A DNA stretch of 64,000 bases, taken from a bacterium BMS3Abin02 (lineage in GTDB: Bacteria; Actinomycetota; Acidimicrobiia; Spongiisociales; UBA4744). The stretch lies in assembly GCA_002897675.1 (NCBI GenBank), contig BDSU01000039.1, positions 1 through 64,000 of the forward strand. The letters run 5' to 3'. Positions within the stretch are counted from its first letter, which is position 1, and each line of letters begins with the position of its first letter. Shown here piece after piece: positions 1-9,897 of this stretch. A program made the position numbers and the translations under genes. The notes beneath the pieces are model-generated. The model was given only the letters and a program-made list of their open reading frames with translations. It was not told the DNA's origin and did no database searches.

Positions 1-1006
1 CGGCTTCGCCGGGGTTGATCGAAAGGAACGGATGGATCGCCGGCACGACGTGGCTCACGTTGCCCATGTCCGTGGATCCGGCCATCGGCATGTTCGCACC
101 GCGAGCCATGGTGCGCCCGAGCGCCGACGCGTTACGGTCGAACAGCTCCACGAGTACCGGATTGCTGACCAGGTCCTCGTACGGATGGCCGATTGCGGAA
201 GCCTGCCAGGTGCAGCCGGTGGCGATGGCGGCGGCTTCGAAACAGGCCATCACCTTCTGGGTGAGTTCCTCGAGGTGCTCCTTTGCCGCAGCCCTGATGT
301 ACCAGGAAGACCGCGTGTAACTGGGGATGATGTTCGGTGCGTCACCGCCGTGAGTGATGATCCCGTGCAGACGGTCACTCGAAAGGATCTGCTGGCGCAG
401 CGTCGCTACATTGACGTACGCCTGAACAAAGGCGTCCAATGCGTTGATCCCCTTCTCGGGCGCACCGGCGGCATGCGAGTCCTTGCCGTGATACTCGAGG
501 TCGATGTGACGAACTGCCAGGACCGAAGGATCGAGCACATCGTCTGGACTCGGGTGAATCATCATCGAGACCGATGCACCGTCAAATGCGCCGGCGTTGA
601 TCAGGTCGATTTTCCCGCCTTTCATCTCTTCGGCGGGAGTGCCGAGAACGGTCACACGAAACCCCAACTGATCCGCCAGTCCGGCCAGTGCCAGACCCGC
701 GCCCATCGACGCCGTGGCGATGATGTCGTGCCCGCACGCGTGGCCGATACCGGGAAGCGCGTCGTATTCGGCACAGATCACCACCTCCGGCCCGTGTGTT
801 CCGGTCCGCGCCACGAAAGCGGTGTCCAGACCGTAGGCCGGATACTCGACGGCAAAGCCATGTTGGGCAAGGTACGCGGCCAGCTTTGCCGATGTTGCGA
901 ACTCCTGAAACGCAATCTCGGGATGTTCATACATCCAGTGACTGATGCTCTTCAGATCCTCCTCTGCCTCGGAGAACCGCTGTGCGGCGATCTGCTTGGG
1001 ATTCAC
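1..1006 (-). CDS. M20 family metallo-amidohydrolase, C-terminus cut by window edge
   Basis: About 335 residues are visible and the gene runs off the left edge. The translation contains the M20D-type metal-site motif GHACGHD, a following AEYDALPG stretch just before it, and near the edge AGSTDMGNVSH, all typical of amidohydrolases that cleave N-acyl amino acids or related amides (IAL/AbgB-like peptidases). Substrate cannot be read from sequence. The start chosen is GTG at 1006, five bases after a GGAGG; an in-frame ATG lies at 1018 but has a poorer ribosome site. It is divergent from the lipoprotein gene at 1177. Confidence 0.85.
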   Translation of the reverse strand, partial: MNPKQIAAQRFSEAEEDLKSISHWMYEHPEIAFQEFATSAKLAAYLAQHGFAVEYPAYGLDTAFVARTGTHGPEVVICAEYDALPGIGHACGHDIIATASMGAGLALAGLADQLGFRVTVLGTPAEEMKGGKIDLINAGAFDGASVSMMIHPSPDDVLDPSVLAVRHIDLEYHGKDSHAAGAPEKGINALDAFVQAYVNVATLRQQILSSDRLHGIITHGGDAPNIIPSYTRSSWYIRAAAKEHLEELTQKVMACFEAAAIATGCTWQASAIGHPYEDLVSNPVLVELFDRNASALGRTMARGANMPMAGSTDMGNVSHVVPAIHPFLSINPGEA

Positions 1007-1176
1007 ACCTACCTCCATTCGGCCTCGACGGTACCACCGGCCGGTGTTTCGCATCGAGACGCTGCGTGGGCACAGGACCGCGGGGCGGGCGTGACGGCTC
1101 GCGCCGCCTGCCCGAGAGGTGCGTGCCGATCAGTCCCATGGCCGAGCTCACAGGGCAAGGCTCCTAACCTGCCCAC

Positions 1177-1692
1177 ATGAGGAGAGCACTCGCGGCAATC
1201 GCGGCCGTACTCATAGCGGCATGCTCACCCGAGCCGGCGACGACCACGACTGCACCGACGACCACGACGGTGCCCGCCGCGGCGGTGACTACGACGACTG
1301 TGAGCGTCTCGGACGTGTGTGACCCTCCCGACTTTCTGCCGACCGTGCTCCCCGCAAGAGTCGCCGCCGACCAGCCCGACTCACGAGACGTTCTGCTCGA
1401 TCAGTTCACGACCATCCCGGGCACGACGATCCGGCTCTGGGCGGGAGCGTCCGGATCTCCGGTGATGGTCATGATTCGTGGAGCCTTGCCACCGGAACGG
1501 TGGACCGCAACACCTGAACGCATCTCGGTCCGCGGGGTCGATGCGGCCCTCGGGCCACTCCAGGACGGTGTGTGGGCCGTCGCATGGTTCGAAGGTCCCG
1601 ATGTCTGCGATGAGTACAGCCTCATCTTCTACCCACCCGCCGACCCGGCCGAGATCAGAGCCGTCGCCGAGAGCGTGACGGTAGAGAGGTAG
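1177..1692 (+). CDS. Secreted lipoprotein of unknown function
   Basis: A 171-residue protein with a short signal peptide ending in the lipobox LIAAC, then a Thr/Pro/Ala-rich linker (residues about 20-45, TTTTAPTTTT), then a compact domain of about 120 residues with two Cys (CDPP and VCDEYS) that may form a disulfide. I do not recognise the domain. A leaderless promoter is apparent: TAACCT at 1165-1170, six bases before the ATG, with no Shine-Dalgarno. It converges on the ABC ATPase gene ending at 1710, leaving only 17 bases between them. Confidence 0.75.
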   Translation: MRRALAAIAAVLIAACSPEPATTTTAPTTTTVPAAAVTTTTVSVSDVCDPPDFLPTVLPARVAADQPDSRDVLLDQFTTIPGTTIRLWAGASGSPVMVMIRGALPPERWTATPERISVRGVDAALGPLQDGVWAVAWFEGPDVCDEYSLIFYPPADPAEIRAVAESVTVER

Positions 1693-1709
1693 CTCGCACG
1701 TCTGACGGC

Positions 1710-2447
1710 TCAGAGAATCTGGCTCAGGAACAGCTTCGTGCGGTCGTGTTCCGGCGCGGTGAAGAAGTGCTCCGGTGTGCCCTCTTCGACGATCTGGCCG
1801 TAGTCGAAGAACATGACCCGGTCTGCGACCTCTTTTGCAAATCCCATTTCGTGGGTGACAACGATCATCGTCATGCCGGAACGGGCCAGCTCCTTCATGA
1901 CATCGAGGACCTCTTTGATCATCTCCGGATCGAGCGCGGACGTCGGCTCGTCGAAGAGCATGATCTTCGGGTCCATGGCGAGCGCCCGCGCGATGGCAAC
2001 ACGCTGCTGCTGACCACCGGACAGCTGACCCGGGTACTTCTCTGCCTGTTCCGGGATGCCGACCCGTTCGAGCAGCCGCCTCGCCGTCTCCTCGGCCTCG
2101 GTCTTGGTGCGTTTCCGCACCCAGATCTGGGCAAGGGTCAGGTTCTGTGTCACAGTCAGGTGCGGGAACAGGTTGAACTGCTGGAATACGATGCCGACAT
2201 CCGACCGGATCTTCTCGATGTTGCGCAGATCGTGCGTAAGCTCCACACCGTCGACGATGATCTTGCCGGACTGGTGCTGCTCGAGGTGGTTGATGCACCG
2301 GATGAACGTCGACTTTCCGGAGCCGGAAGGACCGATCACCACCACGACCTCTTGCTCCTTGACGGTGGTCGTGATCCCGCGCAGCACGTGGAAATCACCG
2401 AACCACTTATTGAGGTCTTCCACAACGATTATGTCGCGCCCACTCAT
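1710..2447 (-). CDS. aapP: General amino-acid ABC transporter, ATP-binding protein
   Basis: 245-residue polar-amino-acid ABC ATPase that powers the AapJQM importer. Walker [10 protein letters not shown] at residues 39-47, Q-loop QQFNLFPH near 89, signature LSGGQQQ at 142-148, Walker B IMLFDE at 162-167, then the switch His in VVTHEMGF. The reading frame is open further upstream, but the ATG at 2447 has a GGAGG seven bases before it and matches the family N-terminus. It is the last gene of a four-gene operon ordered binding protein, permease, permease, ATPase, the same order as rhizobial aapJQMP. It lies 13 bases after the permease gene. Confidence 0.9.
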   Translation of the reverse strand: MSGRDIIVVEDLNKWFGDFHVLRGITTTVKEQEVVVVIGPSGSGKSTFIRCINHLEQHQSGKIIVDGVELTHDLRNIEKIRSDVGIVFQQFNLFPHLTVTQNLTLAQIWVRKRTKTEAEETARRLLERVGIPEQAEKYPGQLSGGQQQRVAIARALAMDPKIMLFDEPTSALDPEMIKEVLDVMKELARSGMTMIVVTHEMGFAKEVADRVMFFDYGQIVEEGTPEHFFTAPEHDRTKLFLSQIL

Positions 2448-2460
2448 TTGCGCCCTCCAC

Positions 2461-4191
2461 TCACCGCTCACCAACTCCCAACTTTTTCTCCAGACGCATG
2501 CTTGCACGGCTCGTGCCGAACGAGAAGATCCAGTAGACCACCACCGCGAACAGCAGGCTCTCCTGCATGCTGCCGAGAGATGCCGGCTGATTCGGCACAA
2601 CGGCCTGGGCAATCCGCAGGAAGTCCGCCAAGCCGATGATCGCTACCAGCGACGTGTCTTTGAACAGGGTGATGACCTGTCCGACGATGGCAGGGATCAC
2701 GGCCCGCAACGCCTGTGGGAGCGTGATCAGTACCGTCATCTGGACGGTGGAAAGCCCCACCGCCTGCGCGGCCTCGCGCTGTCCCTTCGGGATCGACTGG
2801 AGACCACCGCGGACGTTCTCGGCGAGATAGGCCGCGGCGAACAAGGCCATGGCGACCATCGCCTTGACGATGTCGTCGAGGCGAATATCTTGCGGCAGGA
2901 AACGGTTGATCACCAGGTTCGCGAAGAACAACACGGTAATCAGCGGGACACCGCGAACGACCTCGATATACCCGGTGGAGAGCAGCCGAAAGATGGGCAT
3001 GCTCGACGTCCGTCCCAAAGCAAGCATGATCCCGATGGGGAACGCCAGAGCAATGCCTGCGATCGAGAGCAGGAACGTGAGGTTCAGCCCACCGATGAAG
3101 TCGCCGAGCACCGGTATGCCGGTCTTCGCCATCACCATCGTCATGAAGTAGCCGATGAGCAGGTCTATCACGATCCACCCGATCACCAACCCGTTTCGGC
3201 CTTGGTCCGTTCCGCCGAACGTCGGCGCGGCAAGGCCGAATACCGCCAGGGCAAGAAGGAGGAACCGGGGCAACACCGCGATCGAGGTGAACCATGAAGC
3301 TATGGCGGCGACGAAGAGGAGCGCCGCGACGAGCTTGGCCATCTCTCCCGGACTCGCAGACCCCGCCCACCACATGTACACGGCGCCGACGATCGCGAAT
3401 GCCGCCGTGAAGGGGATCACCATCGTCGCTACCGGGACGGCGCTGACATCCGGGTCTCGCTGGATCACGAGGTACACGAGGGGAAGCGACAAGAGCCAGA
3501 ACGCCACGAGAGATCCCCGGGTTACAGCGTTCGGGACCCGATCTCGCGCGACGAGACCGACAACATAGGCGCCGATGAAAACCGCCACCTGCACTGTCAG
3601 CGACACCTTGGTCCCCGTCTCGATTCGCAGAGCCCACACGATGGCAAGCACCGCGAGCAGCATTCCGATCAGGAGCCACATCACCGGTATCGTCTCGGCC
3701 TCTTCACCGCCGGACCACAGCAGCTTGATCAGCCACGAGACGACGTAGAAGATCACACCGATCACGGCGAGCCAAATCCGCACGATCGCCGGAATGGAGA
3801 CGAGCGCAGCGAGCACCAGGAGGCTCAGGCCGATACTGCTCGCCACACGAGCGAGGCGTGAGGGCGTGAGCCGGCCGCCGACCCGCCAGACTGCAAGGCT
3901 GAGACCCGTCAGCGCAAGGACCAGACCGAGGGTCACCCACATTCGGCCCATCACCTCCGGTGGATACACGTCCGTCCAGTACAACTTCATGTTCGGAGGG
4001 ATGACGTACCACTTGCGCTCGGGGGCGAAGACGAACGAGAACAACCCGCGAACCGCCAGCGCGGCTATTGCGATCGATACGATGCTGAGGACAGAGTTGA
4101 AGAACGACGAGAACAGGTTCTCCTTTGCCCACCGTGTCCAGTGCTGCAGAGCAGTGACCTTCTCCGGAGGTGGGGGGCCTTGCATCGTCAT
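2461..4191 (-). CDS. aapM: General amino-acid ABC transporter, permease (AapM-like)
   Basis: 576-residue inner-membrane permease. The C-terminal 220 residues carry the binding-protein-dependent transport domain with the EAA loop ([20 protein letters not shown]) that docks on the ATPase. The N-terminal half holds many extra hydrophobic segments, making it clearly longer than the roughly 380-residue rhizobial AapM. The start ATG overlaps the stop of the upstream permease (ATGA at 4188-4191), implying translational coupling. Substrate is inferred as L-amino acids of broad range from family and operon order. Confidence 0.88.
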   Translation of the reverse strand: MTMQGPPPPEKVTALQHWTRWAKENLFSSFFNSVLSIVSIAIAALAVRGLFSFVFAPERKWYVIPPNMKLYWTDVYPPEVMGRMWVTLGLVLALTGLSLAVWRVGGRLTPSRLARVASSIGLSLLVLAALVSIPAIVRIWLAVIGVIFYVVSWLIKLLWSGGEEAETIPVMWLLIGMLLAVLAIVWALRIETGTKVSLTVQVAVFIGAYVVGLVARDRVPNAVTRGSLVAFWLLSLPLVYLVIQRDPDVSAVPVATMVIPFTAAFAIVGAVYMWWAGSASPGEMAKLVAALLFVAAIASWFTSIAVLPRFLLLALAVFGLAAPTFGGTDQGRNGLVIGWIVIDLLIGYFMTMVMAKTGIPVLGDFIGGLNLTFLLSIAGIALAFPIGIMLALGRTSSMPIFRLLSTGYIEVVRGVPLITVLFFANLVINRFLPQDIRLDDIVKAMVAMALFAAAYLAENVRGGLQSIPKGQREAAQAVGLSTVQMTVLITLPQALRAVIPAIVGQVITLFKDTSLVAIIGLADFLRIAQAVVPNQPASLGSMQESLLFAVVVYWIFSFGTSRASMRLEKKLGVGER

Positions 4192-5714
4192 CGTTCCACC
4201 AACTGCACTCTGCGGTTATACCAGTTCACCATGGCGCTCAGCGTAAGGCTGACGAGCAGGTAGAACGCCATCCAGAGCAGGATGACCTGTACGGTTGCTC
4301 CCGTCTGATTGAACAGCGTTTGGCCCACGGCAACGACTTCCGCGTAGCCGACCGCGATTCCCAACGAGGTGTTCTTCGCAAGGTTGAGATACTGGTTACC
4401 CATCGGCGGCAGAATGACCCGGAATGCCTGTGGGAGAACGATCATTCGCAGCAGTTGTCCTCTGCGCAGCCCCACCGCCAGGCCCGCCTCCGTCTGTCCT
4501 TTCGGCACGGCGAGAATGCCGCCCCGGACGATCTCCGCGATGAACGATGCCGTGTACAACGTGATGGCTATCCACACGGCGAAGAAGAACTGGGTCATCG
4601 TCATGCCGGTCGGCGCCAACTGCGGGAACTTTCCGGGGATCACGACTCCGGGACGACCAAACTGGACGATCTGCCCCGTGCGAAGCCAGTCGAATTTCGT
4701 ATCGGAGAACTCGAAGAGCTTCTGCAGCCCAACGAGGATCCCGTTGGTGATGCCGGGGACCAGGATGAACACGGCGGCTCCAAGCATCCCGAGGATCCCG
4801 GCGAAGATGAGCCGGAAGTAGTCGTCGTCGGTCAGCTTGGCCAACCCGGCGGGGGTTCGCCGCGAATCCAGAAACCGTTTGATCCACAAAGCCCCGACAG
4901 CTGCCGAACCGGCTGCGAGAAGAACCTGGCCCAGCAGTAGCGGCGTTGAACGAAAGACCCAAGCGATTGCGCCGAAGATCCAACCAAGAAAGCCCGAGAT
5001 CGGATATGCCCACCATCCGGCTACGGCGAAGGCCAGGAATGTACCGATTGAGAAGAGGAACTCATGACTGGGCTTCCCTGTCTCCTCCAGGCGCCGAACA
5101 CGCCACTGGAACACGAAGCGCGCCGCGATCAGGCCCGCGACGACGAACGCGATCCACTGCCAGAAGACTTCCCGGGGAAAGAACCAGGGGATCGAGATTC
5201 CCCTGTTGGTGATGTAGAACCATCCCTCGATGGGTCCGTTGCCCGTCGCCTTCAGTGTGGGGAAACTGCCGGCGATGGAGAACCAGAACACGATCTGGAC
5301 GAGGAGCGGGATGTTCCGCATCAACTCGATATAGACCACCGCCACCTTCGACACGATCCAGTTCGACGAGAGACGTGCGATGCCGACGATCACACCGAGG
5401 AACGTCGCAGCGAAGATCCCCGTGACCGTCACCCGCAGCATGTTGACGACACCGACGAGAAGAGCTTCCAAACCGGTCTTGGGAACCGTCTCGAATCCCT
5501 CGGCGAGCCTGATCCCCGGCACGTCGCTCAGGAATTTCCACGAGAAGGGAAGGCCCTGCGCTTTCAGGTTGTTGGAGGCGACCGTGATCGCGGCAACTGC
5601 CGCCACAATCAGCGCGAGGAGAACACCGATCTGTCCCGCCCACTTCAGAAACGCGGCATTACGCCACAAGGGAGGCCGCGCGTGTGCCTGAGATGTCTCG
5701 CGCGCCTGAGTCAC
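4188..5714 (-). CDS. aapQ: General amino-acid ABC transporter, permease (AapQ-like)
   Basis: 508-residue permease with the EAA motif near residue 395 (GGILAVPKGQTEAGLAVGL). Like AapQ it has a first membrane segment, a conserved VGVVNMLRVTVTGI helix, and a long central region before the transport core; here that region is larger than usual. Start is GTG at 5714 preceded by AAAGGAGG. It is separated from the binding-protein gene by 58 bases containing a strong hairpin (5734-5760), and overlaps the next permease gene by four bases. Confidence 0.88.
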   Translation of the reverse strand: MTQARETSQAHARPPLWRNAAFLKWAGQIGVLLALIVAAVAAITVASNNLKAQGLPFSWKFLSDVPGIRLAEGFETVPKTGLEALLVGVVNMLRVTVTGIFAATFLGVIVGIARLSSNWIVSKVAVVYIELMRNIPLLVQIVFWFSIAGSFPTLKATGNGPIEGWFYITNRGISIPWFFPREVFWQWIAFVVAGLIAARFVFQWRVRRLEETGKPSHEFLFSIGTFLAFAVAGWWAYPISGFLGWIFGAIAWVFRSTPLLLGQVLLAAGSAAVGALWIKRFLDSRRTPAGLAKLTDDDYFRLIFAGILGMLGAAVFILVPGITNGILVGLQKLFEFSDTKFDWLRTGQIVQFGRPGVVIPGKFPQLAPTGMTMTQFFFAVWIAITLYTASFIAEIVRGGILAVPKGQTEAGLAVGLRRGQLLRMIVLPQAFRVILPPMGNQYLNLAKNTSLGIAVGYAEVVAVGQTLFNQTGATVQVILLWMAFYLLVSLTLSAMVNWYNRRVQLVER

Positions 5715-5733
5715 ACCCCTCCTCCTTTAGGTG

Positions 5734-5760
5734 GTTGGGGGACGCGTTGCGTCCCCCAAC
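5734..5760 (-). promoter_or_regulatory. Intercistronic hairpin between aapJ and aapQ
   Basis: A perfect 12-bp stem (GTTGGGGGACGC / GCGTCCCCCAAC) with a 3-base loop, 12 bases after the aapJ stop. No T-run follows on the coding (minus) strand, so it is more likely an mRNA 3'-end stabiliser or partial attenuator that lets the binding protein be made in excess of the permease than a full terminator. The other two importer operons in the window have a hairpin in the same place. Confidence 0.75.
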
Positions 5761-5772
5761 ACTTGGCTATGT

Positions 5773-6870
5773 CTAGCGGGCCGGCGGTGCGTACAAGAGG
5801 CCACCGTTGATCCACAGGGCGTTGAGGCCCCGCTTCAACCCGAGCGGCGTCAAGTACCTGTCGTACACCTCACCGTAGTTACCGACCTGCTTGATGACGT
5901 TGTAGAACGCATCGGCGGACAACCCCATGGCCGTCTGCTTCTCTCCGTCGCCACCGAGGAGGCGGCCGATCTCACCGGTAGGCGGATTGGCCTTCATCTC
6001 GTCGACGTTGGCGCTCGTAACACCGTTCTCTTCTGCGATGAACATCGCGAAGACCGTCCACCGTACCGCGTCGGCGAAGATCGCATCGCCCTGCTTGGTT
6101 GCAGGACCGAGGGGCTCCTTGGACAGCGGCACCGACGGGAAGATGACCCAGTCGCCTGGCGCAGGCTCATCGGTCGACTTGCGGGACACGAGGCCCGAGC
6201 CGTCTGTCGTCACCGCGTCACACGCACCGTCTTTGAAGTTCTGCAACACGATGTTGAAGTCTTCGAAGGTCGTCAGCGTGAAGTCGACACCGATCGCGTC
6301 GAGTGCTTCCTGAATGTTCTTCTCGGTCGTGGTTCCGGCGTTGGTGCATACGGTCGCACCCTGGAGGTCGGCGAGCGTCGAGTCGGCGGTGAAACCGTCT
6401 GCGGTGCGCGCCATGACCTGCTGGCCGTCGTAGTACGTCGTCGGTGCGAACGTCAGACCCAACTCGCCGTCGCGGCTCTGGGTCCACGTCGTGTTCCGAC
6501 TCAGCACGTCGATCGATCCACTGCTCACGGCTTCGAACCGCTGTGCGGCCGTCAGCGACGTGAACTCCACCTTGGTGGAGTCACCCAGCACGGCGGCTGC
6601 GATTGCCCGGCAAAGGTCGGTGTCAAAGCCGACGAACTTACCGGACGAATCCTTGGACCCGAACCCTGGCAGCGTCTCGTTGACCCCGCACCTGAGAACA
6701 CCACGTTGCACGATGGTGTCGAGCAAGCTTCCTGTGGTTGTCTGCGCGGGCGCGGCAGTTGTCGTCGTTGTCTCGGCACCGGTAGTTGTCGTCGTTGCTC
6801 CTCCGCCACTCGCGCAAGCAGCGGCGATCATCGCAAAGACAACCACCAGTAAAATGATTCGTTTCCTCAT
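5773..6870 (-). CDS. aapJ: General amino-acid ABC transporter, periplasmic-type binding lipoprotein (AapJ-like)
   Basis: 365-residue family-3 solute-binding protein. Signal peptide with lipobox AAAC (Cys19) then a TTTTT linker; mature domain has the family pattern VLRCGVNETLPGF, GFDTDLCRAIAAAV and LTAAQRFEAVSSGSIDVL. The C-terminal GLNALWINGGLLYAPPAR resembles the long AapJ subfamily rather than the short 240-residue ones. The ATG at 6870 has a GGAGG six bases upstream; a longer frame exists but is not needed. First gene of aapJQMP, so its 150-base upstream gap to dxs should hold the operon promoter. Confidence 0.9.
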   Translation of the reverse strand: MRKRIILLVVVFAMIAAACASGGGATTTTTGAETTTTTAAPAQTTTGSLLDTIVQRGVLRCGVNETLPGFGSKDSSGKFVGFDTDLCRAIAAAVLGDSTKVEFTSLTAAQRFEAVSSGSIDVLSRNTTWTQSRDGELGLTFAPTTYYDGQQVMARTADGFTADSTLADLQGATVCTNAGTTTEKNIQEALDAIGVDFTLTTFEDFNIVLQNFKDGACDAVTTDGSGLVSRKSTDEPAPGDWVIFPSVPLSKEPLGPATKQGDAIFADAVRWTVFAMFIAEENGVTSANVDEMKANPPTGEIGRLLGGDGEKQTAMGLSADAFYNVIKQVGNYGEVYDRYLTPLGLKRGLNALWINGGLLYAPPAR

Positions 6871-7020
6871 CCGACCTCCAGCTCTAGACGTGCGGGGAAC
6901 CCGCAGCCGTAACAACTTAGTGGCTGGGTGGCGGCGACTTCAACTAGTTTCAGCCAACGTTCGAGAGAAGCCTCCTCGACAAGGACCCCGAATGCAGCTG
7001 CGACGGGAAGATCAGGCGTT

Positions 7021-8880
7021 TCAGGCGAGGAAAGCGGCGATTCGACGAGTGAGAGCGTCCGCGTCCATTGCGACCGACTCGAGCACTTCGCCGGCTGCTC
7101 CAGCAGGAAGGAAACGGTCGGGAAGCCCGATCGTATGAACCTTGCCGGCAAGACCCTCGGAGCTGAGGATCTCCATGACCCCTTCCCCAAAACCGCCGGA
7201 CAGCACGTTGTCTTCGATGGTGACGACGTGGGACACGGCTCGAGCCCACTCGGTGAGTCTCCTGTCCATGGGCTTGACCCAACGGGCGTTCACCACCCCG
7301 ACCGAGATGCCCTGCTGTTCCAACATCAGAGCCGCCTTCATCGAAGGCTCGACCATGCGGCCCACGGCGAAGATCATGACGTCAACCCCCGGCCGCAGTT
7401 CCTCCCAAACGCCCACCTCCAGCGGCTCCACGGGGAATCCCGGAAGAGACCCGGCCGGCCCCTTCGGGAATCGGATGGCCATCGGGCCGTCCACCCCGAG
7501 GGCGGTCTCCACCATCGCACACAACTCGACGGCGTCCGACGGAGCTCCGATCACCATGTTGGGGATCATTCTCAGATAGGACAGGTCGAACGCACCGTGA
7601 TGGGACGCCCCGTCGGGACCGGTCACGCCGGCACGGTCGAGGAGGAAGAGGACAGGCAGTTCGTGCAGCGCGACATCCATCGTGATCTGATCGAACGCGC
7701 GTTGCAGGAAGCTCGAGTAGATGGCCACGACCGGACGGAGTCCGGACATCGCAAGGCCTGCGGCAAGTGTCACGGCGTGTTGTTCTGCGATGCCGGTGTC
7801 GATCACCCTGTCCGGGAATTCGTCGGCCATCTCGGCCAATCCGGTACTCGAGATCATCGCCGCAGAGATCGCGATGAGATCCTCTCGCTCTCTTGCGGCG
7901 TGGACGAGCGCTCGACCCGCCACGTCGGTCAGCTTCAACTCCGAATTCTTCGGGCGCCCTGTGGGGACGTCAAACGAGGGCACCCCGTGCAGCTTGTCGA
8001 CTTCATCGCGGACCGCCGGCTCGTAGCCCCTGCCCTTCTCGGTGACAACATGCACGACCGTCGGCTCATCGAATGTCCGGGCGTGGGCAAACGCCTCCTC
8101 GATCGCGGCAATGTCATGGCCGTCGATCGTTCCCGAGTATTTCAAGCCCATCGCGTCGAAGACGGTGCCAGGCTCGATCAACTGCTTGAAACCCTCCTTG
8201 AGCCTGCGGGCAAGCTCGTCGGCGCTCTCACCGACCGCCGGGATGCTGCGCAGGAGCTTTCCGAGCGTCCTCTTGGCCCACTCGTAACGGGGATCGAACC
8301 GAACGTGCGCGAGTGCGGCAATACCACCGACGGTCGGCGCGTAGGACCGCCCGTTGTCGTTGAGCACGATGACCAAACGGGGAGGGCGAAGAACGGCGAT
8401 ATGGTTGAGCGCTTCGTAGGCCATGCCACCCGTCAGGGCACCATCGCCGATCACGGCAACCGTGAAGTGATCGTTCCCGAGCCGGGCGTTTGCGATCGCG
8501 TTGCCGAGTGCATAGCTGAGCGCGGTGGACGCATGGCTGTTCTCGACCCAGTCGTGCTCGCTCTCTCGACGGTTCGGGTAGCCGGACAATCCACCGAACG
8601 TACGGAGTGTGGAAAAGTCGTGTCGACCGGTGACGAGTTTGTGGACGTACGCCTGGTGTCCGACGTCGAAGATGACGCGATCACGCGGGCTGTCGAAACT
8701 GCGGTGAATGGCCAGCGTCAACTCGACGATACCGAGGTTGGGTGACAGGTGGCCCCCCGTATTGCTGATCTCGTCTACGAGATACGTCCGGATCTCTCCA
8801 CAGAGGTCTTCGAGCTGTCCCGGGGTGAGGTCTTTGAGATCGGCCGGCTCGTTGATGCGGTCCAGCAGACCTTCGTTCAT
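7021..8880 (-). CDS. dxs: 1-deoxy-D-xylulose-5-phosphate synthase
   Basis: 619 residues, full length for DXS, the thiamine-diphosphate enzyme that condenses pyruvate and glyceraldehyde-3-phosphate in the first step of the MEP isoprenoid pathway. Visible motifs include GGHLSPNLG, the ThDP/Mg GDGALTGGMAYEALN, the catalytic-region VGHQAYVHK, and the C-terminal transketolase domain TGIAEQHAVTLAAGLA with DRAGVTGPDGASHHG. Start at 8880 (MNEGLLDRI) preceded by AAGGA; an upstream in-frame ATG lacks a ribosome site. It is a single gene between two amino-acid transport operons. Confidence 0.96.
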   Translation of the reverse strand: MNEGLLDRINEPADLKDLTPGQLEDLCGEIRTYLVDEISNTGGHLSPNLGIVELTLAIHRSFDSPRDRVIFDVGHQAYVHKLVTGRHDFSTLRTFGGLSGYPNRRESEHDWVENSHASTALSYALGNAIANARLGNDHFTVAVIGDGALTGGMAYEALNHIAVLRPPRLVIVLNDNGRSYAPTVGGIAALAHVRFDPRYEWAKRTLGKLLRSIPAVGESADELARRLKEGFKQLIEPGTVFDAMGLKYSGTIDGHDIAAIEEAFAHARTFDEPTVVHVVTEKGRGYEPAVRDEVDKLHGVPSFDVPTGRPKNSELKLTDVAGRALVHAAREREDLIAISAAMISSTGLAEMADEFPDRVIDTGIAEQHAVTLAAGLAMSGLRPVVAIYSSFLQRAFDQITMDVALHELPVLFLLDRAGVTGPDGASHHGAFDLSYLRMIPNMVIGAPSDAVELCAMVETALGVDGPMAIRFPKGPAGSLPGFPVEPLEVGVWEELRPGVDVMIFAVGRMVEPSMKAALMLEQQGISVGVVNARWVKPMDRRLTEWARAVSHVVTIEDNVLSGGFGEGVMEILSSEGLAGKVHTIGLPDRFLPAGAAGEVLESVAMDADALTRRIAAFLA

Positions 8881-9059
8881 AGGGAATCCTTGGTGGGTCT
8901 CGGCGCCGGACCTCGAAGCTATCACCGACGCACGACATCAGATTAGTGGCAGGAGTGCCGAAAAGGAGAGTCCGGAGCCGAGGCGCATGTGCAAGCCGAG
9001 CATATGGTGCGTAACATTCCCTTCAGGGCGCGGCCCGCGCTCAGGAGGAGGAACACCCA

Positions 9060-9833
9060 ATGAGACGAACGAACATCGTTCTCGTACTCGTACTCGTGTT
9101 AGCTCTCGTGGCGACGGCTTGCGCGACGGGATCGAGTGGCAACTACAAACTGGTGAAGTCAGGCACCCTGACTATCTGCAGCGATGCACCGTACCCACCG
9201 TTTGAGTTCCAGGCCGACGATGGCTCCTGGACCGGATTCGACATGGACCTCATGTCCAAGATCGCCGACGGTCTCGGGCTGACCATGGAGGTCACGGTCC
9301 AGCCGTTCGACGGCATCTGGCTCGCACCGCAGGCGGGAACGTGCGACATCGTGGTTTCGGCCATGACGATCACAAAAGAACGCGCGGCAAACGCATTGTT
9401 CTCCGACCCGTACTTCGACGCCGACCAGTCGCTGATGATCCGAAAGACGGATGCGGACTCGATCAAGACGTTGGCAGACATGGCCGGCAAGGTGATCGGA
9501 GTCCAGACAGGCACTACCGGCGAGATCTACGCCCAGAAGAATGCCCCTGCAGACGCGACACTCAAATCGTTTGACGAGCCCGCAGCGATGTTCCTGGCCC
9601 TTCAGTCGGGCGACATCGACGGCATCCTCCAGGACTTCCCGGTCAACTTGGATCGTGCAAACCAGGATCCGAACTTCGTTGTGACACAGAAGTTCTTCAC
9701 CGGAGAGCAGTACGGCTTCGCGACGAGCAAGGACCGCACGGCACTCATGGACGCGATCAACGGCGAGTTGAAGAAACTCAAGGACGACGGAACGTACGAC
9801 CAGATCCTCCAGAAGTACTTCCCAGGAGCCTGA
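9060..9833 (+). CDS. Polar amino-acid ABC transporter, substrate-binding lipoprotein
   Basis: 257-residue family-3 solute-binding protein. Signal peptide with lipobox TAC, then the canonical TLTICSDAPYPPFEF entry, GFDMDLMSKIADGLG, a lobe-2 segment VIGVQTGTTGEIYAQ and LQSGDIDGILQD. The ATG has AGGAGGAGGA just upstream. It heads a three-gene operon with one permease and one ATPase, the minimal His/Gln-type arrangement. The exact amino acid is not deducible. Confidence 0.9.
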   Translation: MRRTNIVLVLVLVLALVATACATGSSGNYKLVKSGTLTICSDAPYPPFEFQADDGSWTGFDMDLMSKIADGLGLTMEVTVQPFDGIWLAPQAGTCDIVVSAMTITKERAANALFSDPYFDADQSLMIRKTDADSIKTLADMAGKVIGVQTGTTGEIYAQKNAPADATLKSFDEPAAMFLALQSGDIDGILQDFPVNLDRANQDPNFVVTQKFFTGEQYGFATSKDRTALMDAINGELKKLKDDGTYDQILQKYFPGA

Positions 9834-9851
9834 CATACAACTGGAATGGCC

Positions 9852-9877
9852 TGTGGGGACCCGGTAGGGTCCCCACA
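9852..9877 (+). promoter_or_regulatory. Intercistronic hairpin after the binding-protein gene
   Basis: Perfect 11-bp stem TGTGGGGACCC / GGGTCCCCACA with GGTA loop, 18 bases after the binding-protein stop and 20 bases before the permease start. No T-tract follows. Same position, different sequence, as the hairpins at 5734-5760 and 30249-30276. Confidence 0.75.
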
Positions 9878-9897
9878 CGCCTGGAGAAGGAGACGAG

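Noticed and set aside
5734-5760. aapJ-aapQ hairpin as a full rho-independent terminator
   Set aside because: No T-run follows on the coding strand, and aapQMP have no other visible promoter; attenuation or stabilisation is preferred.
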